DNA of 28,669 nt from assembly GCF_021742065.1 (NCBI RefSeq), contig NZ_JAKKIE010000047.1:1-28669 (forward strand). Reading direction: 5' to 3'. Below the pieces are notes generated by a model. The model was not told the origin of the DNA. It did not search any database and worked only from the letters and a program-made list of their open reading frames with translations. Positions 1 through 8,313 of the stretch are shown piece after piece (within the stretch, counting starts at the first letter, position 1; every line of letters begins with the position of its first letter). This DNA comes from Rhizorhapis sp. SPR117. GTDB lineage: Bacteria; Pseudomonadota; Alphaproteobacteria; Sphingomonadales; Sphingomonadaceae. The position numbers and the translations under genes are program-made.

Positions 1-1
1 T

Positions 2-73
2 GCCGACCTAGCATTGTTCATCTCCTCAAAGAGGCGTGAATCAATGAGGTGGATTACAGTTCCGGGTGACTAG
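2..73 (+). CDS. possible 3' end of a convergent gene (partial)
   Basis: A plus-strand frame is open from the window edge to a TAG at 71-73. It would encode a short, charged C-terminal tail with an SKRRES segment. Its stop lies tail to tail with the stop of the minus-strand HD-GYP gene (70-72), because CTAG serves both strands. Only about 23 residues are visible and I do not recognise the family. It could equally be a chance open frame, so this is a weak call that needs the sequence upstream of the window. Confidence 0.25.
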   Translation, partial: ADLALFISSKRRESMRWITVPGD

Positions 74-702
74 GTCGCCTCCACATCAGGATGATGGCTG
101 TCGAACACGGCGCGAATCTGTTCGTGATTTTTCGCCATCGCGTTCAGGACGGCAGGATCAAACATTGACGGCTTGGTGCGGTCATCGCCACAGGTGATCA
201 CCTGCATCGCTGCATTGTGGCCAATTTTGGTCCGGTATAGGCGATCTTCCCGTAAAGCATCGTATACATCACATATCGAAACGATCCGACTTTCAGGGGC
301 GATCGTGTCGCCGGACAGCCCGAACGGGTAGCCCGTACCGTCGAATTTCTCATGATGCTGAAGCGCGATAACGGCCGCCAGCTTCAGCATTGGCGTCTGT
401 TTGAAGGCGCAAAGGTGGGCATGTCCGAATATCGGATGCTGATGCATGGCCAGAATTTCGTTCAGATCGTGGGGGCCGCATTTGTCATTGACCAAAGCAG
501 AAACATACAGCTTGCCCACGTCGTGCAACACGGCAGCTTTCCCTATGAGGCGGCAATGCGCTTCATCCAGCCCCAGCGCCGCCGCAAGAACCTTGCTCAG
601 CGCGCCGACGCTGCATTGATGTTTGCCCACCCGCAAACGGCTGGCAGCATCCATGATCGGCACAGCTTGAGCATCGGCAGTGATGATCGGATTCAGGAAC
701 AA
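70..702 (-). CDS. stand-alone HD-GYP domain protein (probable cyclic-di-GMP phosphodiesterase)
   Basis: The 210-residue protein is essentially one HD-GYP domain. Visible are the early metal-site His (GKHQ, about residue 28), the HD pair in HDVGKL (60-61), HQHPIFGH (88-94), and the diagnostic HHEKFDGTGYP block (116-126) followed by DVYDAL. All expected metal and signature residues appear present, so it is probably an active enzyme that hydrolyses the second messenger c-di-GMP. No receiver, PAS or membrane segment is seen, so how it senses signals is unknown. The start is TTG at 702: an AAGGAG lies six bases upstream, while the first ATG (654) would remove 16 residues and has no comparable site. 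It is a monocistronic-looking gene, with an 88-bp gap to arfB. Confidence 0.85.
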   Translation of the reverse strand: MFLNPIITADAQAVPIMDAASRLRVGKHQCSVGALSKVLAAALGLDEAHCRLIGKAAVLHDVGKLYVSALVNDKCGPHDLNEILAMHQHPIFGHAHLCAFKQTPMLKLAAVIALQHHEKFDGTGYPFGLSGDTIAPESRIVSICDVYDALREDRLYRTKIGHNAAMQVITCGDDRTKPSMFDPAVLNAMAKNHEQIRAVFDSHHPDVEAT

Positions 703-790
703 AGGACACTCCTTTTGTGTCTTTCACCCTAAAGAAGTTAAATGAATAAATGATTTAGGTGCGGGGGAGGCGGACTAATCCTGCGCGGTT

Positions 791-1204
791 TCAGTCTGGC
801 TGCACCCGGGCGCGGCCTTTCTTGACTGTGCCGCGAGCGACCTTGCTGTCGACCCGCTTTGCCTTGGCCGTGCGGCTGGGTTTGGTTTTAACGCGCCGCG
901 CCTTGCGTTCATGCGCCTTGGCGATCATGTCCATCAGGCGTTCACGGGCATCCTGCCGGTTGGCGTCCTGCGTCCGGTATTTCTGCGCCGTCAGCACTAA
1001 TATACCTTCGCTTGTCACGCGCGATCCCGCCAGCGCCTTCAACTGGTGAAAGGCATAGGGCGGCAGGCCCAAACGATACAGGTTGATCCGCAACTGGACG
1101 GCGGTTGCGACCTTGTTGACATTTTGCCCGCCTGGACCGCTCGCGGTTATGAAGCGTTCTTCCAGCGCATCAGCCGGTATGTCGAAGGACGCCGGGTCAA
1201 ACAT
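791..1204 (-). CDS. arfB: peptidyl-tRNA hydrolase ArfB (ribosome rescue)
   Basis: The 137-residue protein has the class I release-factor catalytic motif, with GPGGQNVNK at about residues 23-31 (GGQ at 25-27). It lacks the codon-recognition domains of RF1/RF2. A long basic tail follows (ARERLMDMIAKAHERKARR and a Lys/Arg-rich end). This is the layout of ArfB/YaeJ, whose tail is known to enter the empty mRNA channel of a stalled ribosome so that the GGQ loop can release the nascent chain. The gene starts 8 bases inside the end of the upstream rluA-like gene, so the two are probably translated from one transcript. Length is normal for the family. Confidence 0.92.
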   Translation of the reverse strand: MFDPASFDIPADALEERFITASGPGGQNVNKVATAVQLRINLYRLGLPPYAFHQLKALAGSRVTSEGILVLTAQKYRTQDANRQDARERLMDMIAKAHERKARRVKTKPSRTAKAKRVDSKVARGTVKKGRARVQPD

Positions 1205-1877
1205 TGCCGCCTGTCAGATATTCACTGCCGAAACCCGCGGCAGCAAAGCGTTCCGGCAGGGGCGCAGTCGCCTCCACCGGCGGTTTGCCTTCGCGCGTGA
1301 GCGACAGGAAATGGCTGTGGAGGAGCATGGACCCTGCTTTGGGGCTGCCATTGCCATAGACGGGATCGCCAACGATCGCCGCGCCAAGGCCATAGAGCGC
1401 GTGCGCCCTGATCTGATGCGTGCGCCCGGTTTCGGGGAAAAAGCGGATCATGCTGCGTCCGTCCTTTTCGGCCAGTTTTTCCCATGCCGTCCGCGCGGAT
1501 TTGCCGCGTTCATCGACGACCATCCGCCAGCCTTCCTCTGCGCTGCTGACTTTGAAGAGCGGCAGGTCGATCATCCCGGATGTTTCGTCGGGAACGGCCT
1601 CGATCACCGCGATATAGCCTTTGGTCACCTTGCGCGCTTCGAAAGCGGCGGCGAAGCGCTTGTGCGCCTTTGGGTTACGGGCGAGCAGCAGGCATCCGCT
1701 GGTGTCCCGGTCAAGGCGATGCACCGCGACCGGCCACCGCTGAAAACCAAAGGTCAGGCTGGCCAGATGATTTTCGAGGCTGAGCCCCCCATTCCGGGGT
1801 GGATCGACCGCAAGCCCCGCAGGCTTGTCGAGTATGATGGCCTCACCATCGCAAAAGATTACATGATCGGAAAGCAT
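1197..1877 (-). CDS. RluA-family RNA pseudouridine synthase
   Basis: The protein has the catalytic signature HRLDRDTSGCLL (about residues 53-64), in which the Asp of RLD (D56) is the expected nucleophile. It also has the N-terminal LDKPAGLAV strand typical of RluA/RluC/RluD-type enzymes and the late GRTHQIRAH motif. Such enzymes isomerise uridine to pseudouridine in rRNA or tRNA; the exact site cannot be read from sequence. There is no S4 domain, and 226 residues is short, closer to RluA or TruC-like members. I chose the ATG at 1877; a TTG at 1898 would add seven residues and neither start has a strong ribosome-binding site. The end overlaps arfB by 8 bases, pairing two genes that act on translation RNA. 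Confidence 0.9.
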   Translation of the reverse strand: MLSDHVIFCDGEAIILDKPAGLAVDPPRNGGLSLENHLASLTFGFQRWPVAVHRLDRDTSGCLLLARNPKAHKRFAAAFEARKVTKGYIAVIEAVPDETSGMIDLPLFKVSSAEEGWRMVVDERGKSARTAWEKLAEKDGRSMIRFFPETGRTHQIRAHALYGLGAAIVGDPVYGNGSPKAGSMLLHSHFLSLTREGKPPVEATAPLPERFAAAGFGSEYLTGGNV

Positions 1878-1957
1878 GGATCTGCTGTGGCACTGCAAGA
1901 CGCCAAGGGCAAGAGACGCATGCGCCGCGCCGATTCAACCTTTTCGAAGTGAGGCTG

Positions 1958-2086
1958 TCATAAAACGTCCCCGAACATGAGCCACAGCATGATAAACCAT
2001 GCGATCAGGCCGACGACGCCGATGATGTAGGCCGTTTTTTCCCGGATCGCATCGATAAACCGGCTTGGCTCATGATCATCAGACAT
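1958..2086 (-). CDS. 42-residue single-span membrane peptide
   Basis: A short frame starts with ATG at 2086, eight bases inside the 3' end of the FAD-dependent dehydrogenase gene, whose TGA is at 2079-2081. It ends with TGA at 1958-1960. It encodes a charged N-terminus (MSDDHEPSRFIDAIREK) and then one hydrophobic span (YIIGVVGLIAWFIMLWLMF) ending in GDVL. The overlap suggests translational coupling to the gene above. The clean polar-then-transmembrane layout and ordinary codon use argue for a real gene rather than chance. I do not recognise a named family and infer no function beyond an inner-membrane peptide. Confidence 0.6.
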   Translation of the reverse strand: MSDDHEPSRFIDAIREKTAYIIGVVGLIAWFIMLWLMFGDVL

Positions 2087-3722
2087 AGAGGGAATGATCC
2101 TGGGTTTGGGTCAGGCTGAGCGCAACCGCCTCGGCAACCTTGATGCCGTCAACCGCAGCGGACAGGATACCGCCAGCATAGCCCGCGCCTTCGCCTGCCG
2201 GGAAAAGGCGCGCGGTGTTGAGGCTTTGAAAGTCCTTGCCGCGGGTGATCCGCACGGGTGAGGATGTGCGCGTTTCCACGCCAGTCAACATCGCGTCGGG
2301 ATGATCGTAGCCGGGGATCTGACGGCCAAAGGCGGGTAGGGCTTCACGGATCGCTTCCACCGCGAAATCGGGCAGACATTGCGCCAGATCGGTCAGGTGC
2401 ACGCCGGGTTTGTAGGACGGCATGACCGCGCCCAACTCGCTTGATGCCCGTCCAGCCAGAAAATCACCGACCTTTTGTCCCGGCGCGGCATAGCTGGAAC
2501 CGCCCGCCGCATAGGCCAGCGATTCCCAATGGCGTTGCAGGGCTATGCCCGCCAGCGGATGGCCCGGATAATCCCGACCGGGGTCAATGCCGACAACGAT
2601 GCCGCTATTGGCGTTGAATTCCTGACGCGAATATTGGCTCATGCCATTGGTGGCGACGCGGCCCTCTTCTGACGTCGCAGCTACCACTCGCCCGCCCGGA
2701 CACATGCAGAAGCTGTAAACCGTGCGACCGTTGCTGCAATGATGGGACAGGCTATAGGCCGCAGCACCGAGGTCGGGATGACCGGCACAGGCGCCAAAGC
2801 GTGCCTTGTCGATCCAGCTTTGCGGGTGTTCGATGCGCAGGCCGATGGAAAATGGCTTGGCTTCGATATGCACGCCACGGTCGTACAGCATGTGGAACGT
2901 GTCGCGTGCGCTGTGGCCGACAGCCAGTACAACATGATCGGCCTCCAGATGGTCGCCGGTTTGCAGATGCAGGCCTCGTACTTGCCGCGTGCCGTCGGGG
3001 CGGGTTTCGATGTCGATATCCTCAACCCGGTGCTGCCAGCGATATTCGCCGCCCAAAGCCTCAATCGTCTCGCGCATGCTTTCGACCATTGTCACCAGAC
3101 GGAAGGTGCCGATGTGCGGATGGGCTTCGGTCAGTATCTCGGGCGGCGCGCCAGCCTTGACGAATTCGGTCAGCACCTTGCGGCCCAGATAGCGCGGGTC
3201 CTTGATCTGGCTGTATAGTTTGCCGTCGGAAAAAGTGCCTGCGCCGCCTTCGCCAAATTGGACGTTGGATTCGGGGTTGAGAACGCCGCGTCGCCACAGG
3301 CCCCATGTGTCCCTGGTCCGCTCCCGCACCACCTTGCCGCGATCCAGAATGATCGGGCGGAACCCCATTTGCGCGAGTATAAGTCCGGCGAACAGGCCGC
3401 AGGGCCCAGCGCCGACGATGACGGGGCGCTTGAAATCGGGACAGGCGGGGGCTGTCGTGACAAAGTGATAGCTGGTGTCGGGCGGGGGCTGGACATGGCG
3501 ATCCCCCGTGAACCGGGCGAGTACCGCTGCTTCGTCCTTCAGCGACACATCGACCGAGTAAACCAGCAGGATCGCGGATTTTCTGCGCGCGTCATTGGCC
3601 CGGCGAGCGATGGCATAGTCGATCAGCGCATCCGGCGCGATGCCCAGCCGCGTACAGATTGCGGCGGGCAGAGCATCTGGCGCATGATCGAGCGGCAGCT
3701 TCAGTTCGGTGAGGCGTAACAT
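2079..3722 (-). CDS. FAD-dependent dehydrogenase, COG2509 type
   Basis: The 547-residue protein has an N-terminal region of about 95 residues that is typical of this uncharacterised group. An FAD-binding Rossmann fold follows at about 101-130 (VIVGAGPCGLFAGLILAQMG, then an acidic LDRG end). Further motifs include GEGGAGTFSDGKL, the LAVGHSARDT segment and a C-terminal FPAGEGAGYAGGILSAAVDG block that closes the flavin site. Homologues are annotated as uncharacterised NAD(P)/FAD-dependent oxidoreductases, so the substrate is unknown. No signal peptide is visible and it should be cytosolic. Its stop overlaps the start of the 42-residue membrane peptide. The start is the ATG at 3722, without an obvious strong ribosome-binding site. 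Confidence 0.88.
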   Translation of the reverse strand: MLRLTELKLPLDHAPDALPAAICTRLGIAPDALIDYAIARRANDARRKSAILLVYSVDVSLKDEAAVLARFTGDRHVQPPPDTSYHFVTTAPACPDFKRPVIVGAGPCGLFAGLILAQMGFRPIILDRGKVVRERTRDTWGLWRRGVLNPESNVQFGEGGAGTFSDGKLYSQIKDPRYLGRKVLTEFVKAGAPPEILTEAHPHIGTFRLVTMVESMRETIEALGGEYRWQHRVEDIDIETRPDGTRQVRGLHLQTGDHLEADHVVLAVGHSARDTFHMLYDRGVHIEAKPFSIGLRIEHPQSWIDKARFGACAGHPDLGAAAYSLSHHCSNGRTVYSFCMCPGGRVVAATSEEGRVATNGMSQYSRQEFNANSGIVVGIDPGRDYPGHPLAGIALQRHWESLAYAAGGSSYAAPGQKVGDFLAGRASSELGAVMPSYKPGVHLTDLAQCLPDFAVEAIREALPAFGRQIPGYDHPDAMLTGVETRTSSPVRITRGKDFQSLNTARLFPAGEGAGYAGGILSAAVDGIKVAEAVALSLTQTQDHSLYV

Positions 3723-3817
3723 GTCGGCGGCTCTAGCGGAGATGATGAAGGTTCGCCACTGTCAGGATGCGGACCGGGCAATCGCGATGCCGTGAAGAAA
3801 ATGGCTCTTATATCATG

Positions 3818-6800
3818 TCACAAATTCATCAGCGCGGGATCGCCGCCCTGCGCGGTGATATTGACGGAAAGGGCACGCTCGGTGGCGTAGCGGAGCAGGG
3901 CATGCGGCCCCCCTGCCTTGGGGCCGGTCCCCGACAATCCCTCTCCGCCAAAAGGTTGCACCCCGACCACCGCGCCGGTCATCGAGCGGTTGACGTAGCA
4001 ATTGCCCGCCGGAACCAGTGCCCGGATTTCGCGGACGAAACTTTCGACCCGGCTGTGCACGCCAAGCGTCAAGCCATAGCCGCGCGCGGCAAGGGCGCTG
4101 GCCGCCTGGGCAAGTTCGGTACGTTTGTAGCGATAGATGTGGAGGATAGGGCCGAATACCTCGCTTTCCAGAAAGTCGGGTGAAGGGATTTCGGCAATGG
4201 TCGGTGCGAAAAATTGCCCCTTCAGGGATGGTAGTTCGCAACGATAGAGAATCTTCGCCTCTCGCTTCAACCGTTCGATATGGGCATCAAGCGTGGTCCT
4301 GGCTTCGGCGTCGATGACCGGGCCGATGTCGGTTGCCGGGTCCGCTGGATCGCCGATCACCAGTGCCTCAGCCGCCCCGATCAACGTCTTGACGAGCATG
4401 TCGGCGGACTCTTCAGGCAGGAACAAGATGCGCAGCGCGGAGCAGCGTTGACCCGCCGAACCGAAGGCGGAGAGGATCACATCGTCGACGACTTGCTCCC
4501 TGAGTGCGGTCGTATCCACGAACATCGCATTGAGACCGCCCGTTTCCGCAATGAAGGGCATGATGGGTCCGGGGCGCGCGGCGAGACTGCGATTGATGCT
4601 CCAGGCTGTTTCGGTGCCGCCGGTAAAAGCGACGCCATCAATGCCGGGATGCGCGGTGAGCAGGGGACCGATGTGGGAGCCCTCGCCCGGCAGCAGGGCA
4701 AGCAGATCGGGCGCCAGCCCAGCCGCATGAAATAGACGCACCGCACGCGCGGCAATGAGCGGCGTCTGTTCAGCAGGCTTGGCGATGACCGCATTGCCAG
4801 CCGCGAGCGCGGCGGCAATTTGCCCGGTGAAGATGGCGAGAGGGAAGTTCCAGGGAGAGATGCAGGCGAATACGCCGCGCCCGCGAAGCTCCAGCTCGTT
4901 GGTTTCTCCGACCGGGCCGGTCAATGTTTTCAGTCCCGAAAACTGGTTTTCGGCAAGGCCCGCATAATAGCGGCAGAAGTCGATAGCCTCTCGCACCTCG
5001 GCAACGCCATCGTTCAACGTCTTGCCTGCTTCCCGGGACAGGAGCGCGATAAGGTCGTCCATCTGATTTTCCAGCATGTCGCCCATCGCACGCAATATGG
5101 TCGCACGGCCGGGGCCGCCCAGCGCATCCCATGCCGGTTGCGCCTTGCGAGCATGGGAAACAGCAGCATCTATATGCGCGGCAATGGTCACATGCACCGT
5201 GCCGACCGGCTGATTGTCGACCGGGCTGATGACTGGCTGAACCTTGCCGCCTGGTAGCAACTGCCCGCCGACGAGCGGTCCGGCGACATGGGTTTGGCCG
5301 TCGCTTGCCGTGCGATGACGAGCGATGATTTCGCGTTCTTTGGTGATGCTGTAATCGCGTCCCGACGGGTTGATCCGTCCAGCCCCATATATATTGCGAG
5401 GCAGCGGAATGCGCGGGTGGCGATCGGGTTGTGCTTCGACGCTGATGATCGGGTCAGCGACCAGTTCCCGCGCGGGCACATCCTCATTCAGCAGCGCATG
5501 AACGAAGCTGGTGTTCGCGCCGTTCTCGAGCAGGCGCCGCACCAGATAGGGCAATAGTTCCTCATGCCCGCCGACCGGCGCATAGGCGCGCAGCCATAGC
5601 ATGCCATAGCGTTGGCTGGCCGCCTTATACAGCGTCTCACCCATGCCATGCAGCCGCTGATGTTCGACCGCGACACCCTTTTCCACCGCCATTGTCCGCA
5701 CGGCGGCGAGGGTATGCGCATTATGGGTGGCGAACTGGGGATAGAGCATTGGAGTCGCATCGATCAGCGCACGGGCGCAAACCAGATAGCTCAAATCCGT
5801 CGCGGCCTTGGTCGTAAACACCGGATAGTCGGGCCGCCCCGCTATTTGCGCGCGCTTTACCTCGCTATCCCAATAAGCGCCTTTGACGAGGCGCACCATG
5901 ATGCGCCGGCCAGTCGCGCGGGCGAGCGCGGCCAGTGCCTCTATCACCGCAAGGCCACGCTTTTGATAGGCCTGAACGACGATGCCCAAACCCTGCCATT
6001 CCGCCAGATCCGGCTCACACGCCAATCGTTGGAACAGTTTCAGGGAGATGACGAGTCGATCCGCTTCCTCGGCATCAATGGCGAAGTTGAGGTCATATTG
6101 TGCGGCGATCCGCGCAAGGCGCAGCACGCGGGGATAAAGCTCTGCCCACACCCGCGCTTCCTGCACCGCTTCATAACGAGGGGACAGCGCCGACAGCTTG
6201 ATCGAAATGCCATGCCCGGTTTCCGGTCCCGCGCCGTCCGCCGCCTTGCCTACCGCCTTGATCGCTTTTGCATAGATGCGTTCGTAGCGTTCGGCATCCG
6301 CTGCGGTACGCGCGCCTTCGCCGAGCATGTCGAACGAACAGAGCATGTCTTCCCTGTCAGCACGTTTCAGGGCTGCCTCAATGGTTCGTCCCAATACAAA
6401 CTGTTCGCCCATGATGCGCACGGCGGTCATCACCGCCTGCCGCACGACCGGTTCGCCAACGCGCCTGGTGAGCCGCCTTACCCAGCCTGCGACATCCTGT
6501 TTCGCTTCAGCATCGACATCGATCAGCTTGCCGGTCAGCATCAAGCCCCATGTCGAGGCATTGACGAACACACTCTCGGATTGCCCCAGATGGCTTGCCC
6601 AGTCTGCGCTGCTGATCTTTTCGGCAATCAGCCTGTCGCGTGTCGCGGCATCCGGTGTCCGCAGCAGCGCTTCGGCAAGGCACATCAGCGCCAGCCCTTC
6701 CTGTGTTCCGAGCGAAAATTCGGAGAGGAAGCTCTCAACCACGCCTTGTTTGCGGGCGGCCTTCCGAGTCGCTTCGACAAGGGCCGCCGCTTCGCTCACG

Positions 6801-6931
6801 ACGGCCTCACGCTGCCCGTCATTCAGCGAATGCGCCGCCAGCAGTGCCGCCACGGCCTCGCCTTCTATGCGATATTTGCCCGTGTCCAGCCTGTCCCAAT
6901 CGAAAATGCTGCCGTCCATATAAAACCCCAT
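3818..6931 (-). CDS. putA: bifunctional proline dehydrogenase / L-glutamate gamma-semialdehyde dehydrogenase PutA
   Basis: The protein oxidises proline to pyrroline-5-carboxylate with FAD and then to glutamate with NAD. The N-terminal half holds the PRODH barrel (for example LVKGAYWDSEVKRAQ). The C-terminal half is an aldehyde dehydrogenase with FTGGTE, the general base in ETGG (about E796), the catalytic cysteine in GQRCSA (about C830) and the GPKAGG end. At 1037 residues it is a short PutA: no ribbon-helix-helix DNA-binding domain precedes the barrel, so unlike E. coli PutA it should not repress its own gene. The start is uncertain. An ATG at 6919 has GGGG six bases upstream; the ATG at 6931 is the longer reading. 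No regulator gene lies beside it. It should attach peripherally to the inner membrane. Confidence 0.95.
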   Translation of the reverse strand: MGFYMDGSIFDWDRLDTGKYRIEGEAVAALLAAHSLNDGQREAVVSEAAALVEATRKAARKQGVVESFLSEFSLGTQEGLALMCLAEALLRTPDAATRDRLIAEKISSADWASHLGQSESVFVNASTWGLMLTGKLIDVDAEAKQDVAGWVRRLTRRVGEPVVRQAVMTAVRIMGEQFVLGRTIEAALKRADREDMLCSFDMLGEGARTAADAERYERIYAKAIKAVGKAADGAGPETGHGISIKLSALSPRYEAVQEARVWAELYPRVLRLARIAAQYDLNFAIDAEEADRLVISLKLFQRLACEPDLAEWQGLGIVVQAYQKRGLAVIEALAALARATGRRIMVRLVKGAYWDSEVKRAQIAGRPDYPVFTTKAATDLSYLVCARALIDATPMLYPQFATHNAHTLAAVRTMAVEKGVAVEHQRLHGMGETLYKAASQRYGMLWLRAYAPVGGHEELLPYLVRRLLENGANTSFVHALLNEDVPARELVADPIISVEAQPDRHPRIPLPRNIYGAGRINPSGRDYSITKEREIIARHRTASDGQTHVAGPLVGGQLLPGGKVQPVISPVDNQPVGTVHVTIAAHIDAAVSHARKAQPAWDALGGPGRATILRAMGDMLENQMDDLIALLSREAGKTLNDGVAEVREAIDFCRYYAGLAENQFSGLKTLTGPVGETNELELRGRGVFACISPWNFPLAIFTGQIAAALAAGNAVIAKPAEQTPLIAARAVRLFHAAGLAPDLLALLPGEGSHIGPLLTAHPGIDGVAFTGGTETAWSINRSLAARPGPIMPFIAETGGLNAMFVDTTALREQVVDDVILSAFGSAGQRCSALRILFLPEESADMLVKTLIGAAEALVIGDPADPATDIGPVIDAEARTTLDAHIERLKREAKILYRCELPSLKGQFFAPTIAEIPSPDFLESEVFGPILHIYRYKRTELAQAASALAARGYGLTLGVHSRVESFVREIRALVPAGNCYVNRSMTGAVVGVQPFGGEGLSGTGPKAGGPHALLRYATERALSVNITAQGGDPALMNL

Positions 6932-7076
6932 TGTCAGAGGGTATATCCTAGCGGTCGTTCCTGTGGTGTTCTGCCTCTATAGAATCATAAGCAACCTGTT
7001 TTGTCGATGGAGCCTATAGGGGCAAGGCAGATCAAAGCTGCATCCCTATGTCCCTGTCAATAAAAGCAAAAAAATG
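6932..7076. promoter_or_regulatory. divergent control region between putA and the efflux operon, with two short palindromes
   Basis: This AT-richer gap separates the diverging putA and efflux genes and must hold both promoters. Two perfect 8-bp palindromes with a shared TATA core stand out: TCTATAGA at 6976-6983 and CCTATAGG at 7013-7020, with centres 37 bases apart. They could be paired operator half-sites or promoter -10 regions. I could not place a convincing -35/-10 pair for either direction. Confidence 0.3.
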
Positions 7077-7109
7077 TGCGTTGCATCTTGCAATTTATAT
7101 TGCAACGCA
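7077..7109. promoter_or_regulatory. inverted repeat, candidate operator of the efflux operon
   Basis: TGCGTTGCA (7077-7085) is repeated perfectly as TGCAACGCA (7101-7109), giving 9-bp arms around a 15-bp AT-rich spacer that holds another TTGCAA (7088-7093). It ends 14 bases before the chosen adaptor start at 7123. Efflux operons of this type are commonly repressed by TetR- or LysR-family proteins bound to such palindromes beside the promoter. No regulator gene is present in the window, so the binding protein is unknown. Confidence 0.5.
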
Positions 7110-7122
7110 GCAAATAGCCGTG

Positions 7123-8313
7123 ATGCGTATCTCCCTTGCCTTCATTGCTGCTGCCACAGCCATTCTTTCTGCTTGTGCAGACAAAGAACCGCCGGTCCCC
7201 CCGCCCACCGCGGTCTCTGTAGCGGTTCCGCTGCAGCGCGACGTTACGGATTGGGACGAATATATCGGGCGATTTGAGGCGATTGAGGATGTGGAGGTTA
7301 AGCCCCGCATTTCCGGCACCGTCACGGCCATCGGGTTTCGTCCCGGTGTGGAAATAAAAAAAGGCGCGATGCTTTTTCAGATTGATCCACGCCCCTATCG
7401 TGCTGCTTTGGAACAGGCGCGGGCCGAATTGATGCGGGCGCGTGCGGCATTGACCAACGCGCGTAGCGAACGTGATCGCGCCGCCGAATTACGCAAATAT
7501 GAAGCGGTCAGCAAAGAGGAATATGAAAGCAAGCAGGCTGCCTTGCGTTCTGCCGAGGCGAATGTCGCCGCTTCGCAGGCGGCAGTCGAGGCACGCCGGC
7601 TCGATCTGGAATTCACGACGATCCGGGCGCCGATTGCCGGGCGCATTTCCGACAAGCGCGTGGCACTGGGCGATTATGTTTCCTCTGGAGAAACGCTGTT
7701 GACGCGCGTCGTGTCGCTCAACCCGATCTGGTTTTCCTTTGAAGGGGCCGAAAGCTTTTACCTCAAATATATCCGGCAGGCGCAGCAAGGCGAACGGCGG
7801 TCATCGCGCTATGCGCCCAATCCGGTCGAGATCCAGCTTGCCGACGAAAGCGGCTATCCCTGGCGTGGACGCATGACCTTTGTCGACAACGCCATCAACA
7901 CCAATTCAGGGACAATCCGCGCCCACGCGGTCGTCGCCAATCCCGACGGCTTTCTGGTCCCGGGCATGTTTGGCCGTGCGCGTCTGTTGGGGTCGGGCAC
8001 GTACAAGGCGTTGCTGGTGCCTGATGAGGCGATCCTTGCCGATCAAAACCGTAAATTGGTGTATGTCGTTGGCAAGGACGGCAAGAGCGCCACGCGGGTG
8101 GTTGAGACCGGACCGATGGTCGAAGGGCTTCGTGTCATTCGTCAAGGACTGGCGCCCACCGAAAGGGTGATCATCGACGGCCTTGCCCGTATTCAGCCGG
8201 GGATGCCGGTCAAGCCTCATCAAGTGAAAATCAAGCCTCGTGCTGAAAACACCGGCCCGAATTCCATCCCTTCGGAGGCGCCTGCTCCTGTTGATGTGAA
8301 AGCGACGCGCTGA
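7123..8313 (+). CDS. RND efflux periplasmic adaptor (membrane fusion) lipoprotein
   Basis: The 396-residue protein begins MRISLAFIAAATAILSAC, a lipoprotein signal with an LSAC lipobox, so it should be anchored by a lipid in the inner membrane. The membrane-fusion fold follows: a barrel-lipoyl half (VKPRISGTVTAIGFRPG), a helical hairpin (about residues 80-150, rich in Ala, Arg and Glu), the second lipoyl half (TTIRAPIAGRISDKRV) and beta-barrel and membrane-proximal parts (VPGMFGRARL, VIIDGLARIQPGMPV). It bridges pump and outer-membrane channel. I chose the ATG at 7123 because it gives a proper signal peptide; a longer frame from 7048 would add 25 residues, and its coding would run through the inverted repeat. 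Its stop overlaps the pump start by one base (TGATG). Confidence 0.92.
   Translation: MRISLAFIAAATAILSACADKEPPVPPPTAVSVAVPLQRDVTDWDEYIGRFEAIEDVEVKPRISGTVTAIGFRPGVEIKKGAMLFQIDPRPYRAALEQARAELMRARAALTNARSERDRAAELRKYEAVSKEEYESKQAALRSAEANVAASQAAVEARRLDLEFTTIRAPIAGRISDKRVALGDYVSSGETLLTRVVSLNPIWFSFEGAESFYLKYIRQAQQGERRSSRYAPNPVEIQLADESGYPWRGRMTFVDNAINTNSGTIRAHAVVANPDGFLVPGMFGRARLLGSGTYKALLVPDEAILADQNRKLVYVVGKDGKSATRVVETGPMVEGLRVIRQGLAPTERVIIDGLARIQPGMPVKPHQVKIKPRAENTGPNSIPSEAPAPVDVKATR

Noticed and set aside
1083..1952. Plus-strand open frame (289 residues) opposite rluA/arfB
   Set aside because: Both minus-strand genes have clear catalytic motifs; the plus-strand frame has none and spans their junction.
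5612..6982. Long plus-strand open frame (456 residues) opposite putA
   Set aside because: It lies wholly antisense to a clear PutA, reads as His/Arg/Gly-rich low-sense protein, and is a by-product of the high-GC codon pattern.
7048..7122. Longer N-terminus for the efflux adaptor
   Set aside because: It would place 25 residues before a standard lipoprotein signal and translate through the inverted repeat; the ATG at 7123 fits better.
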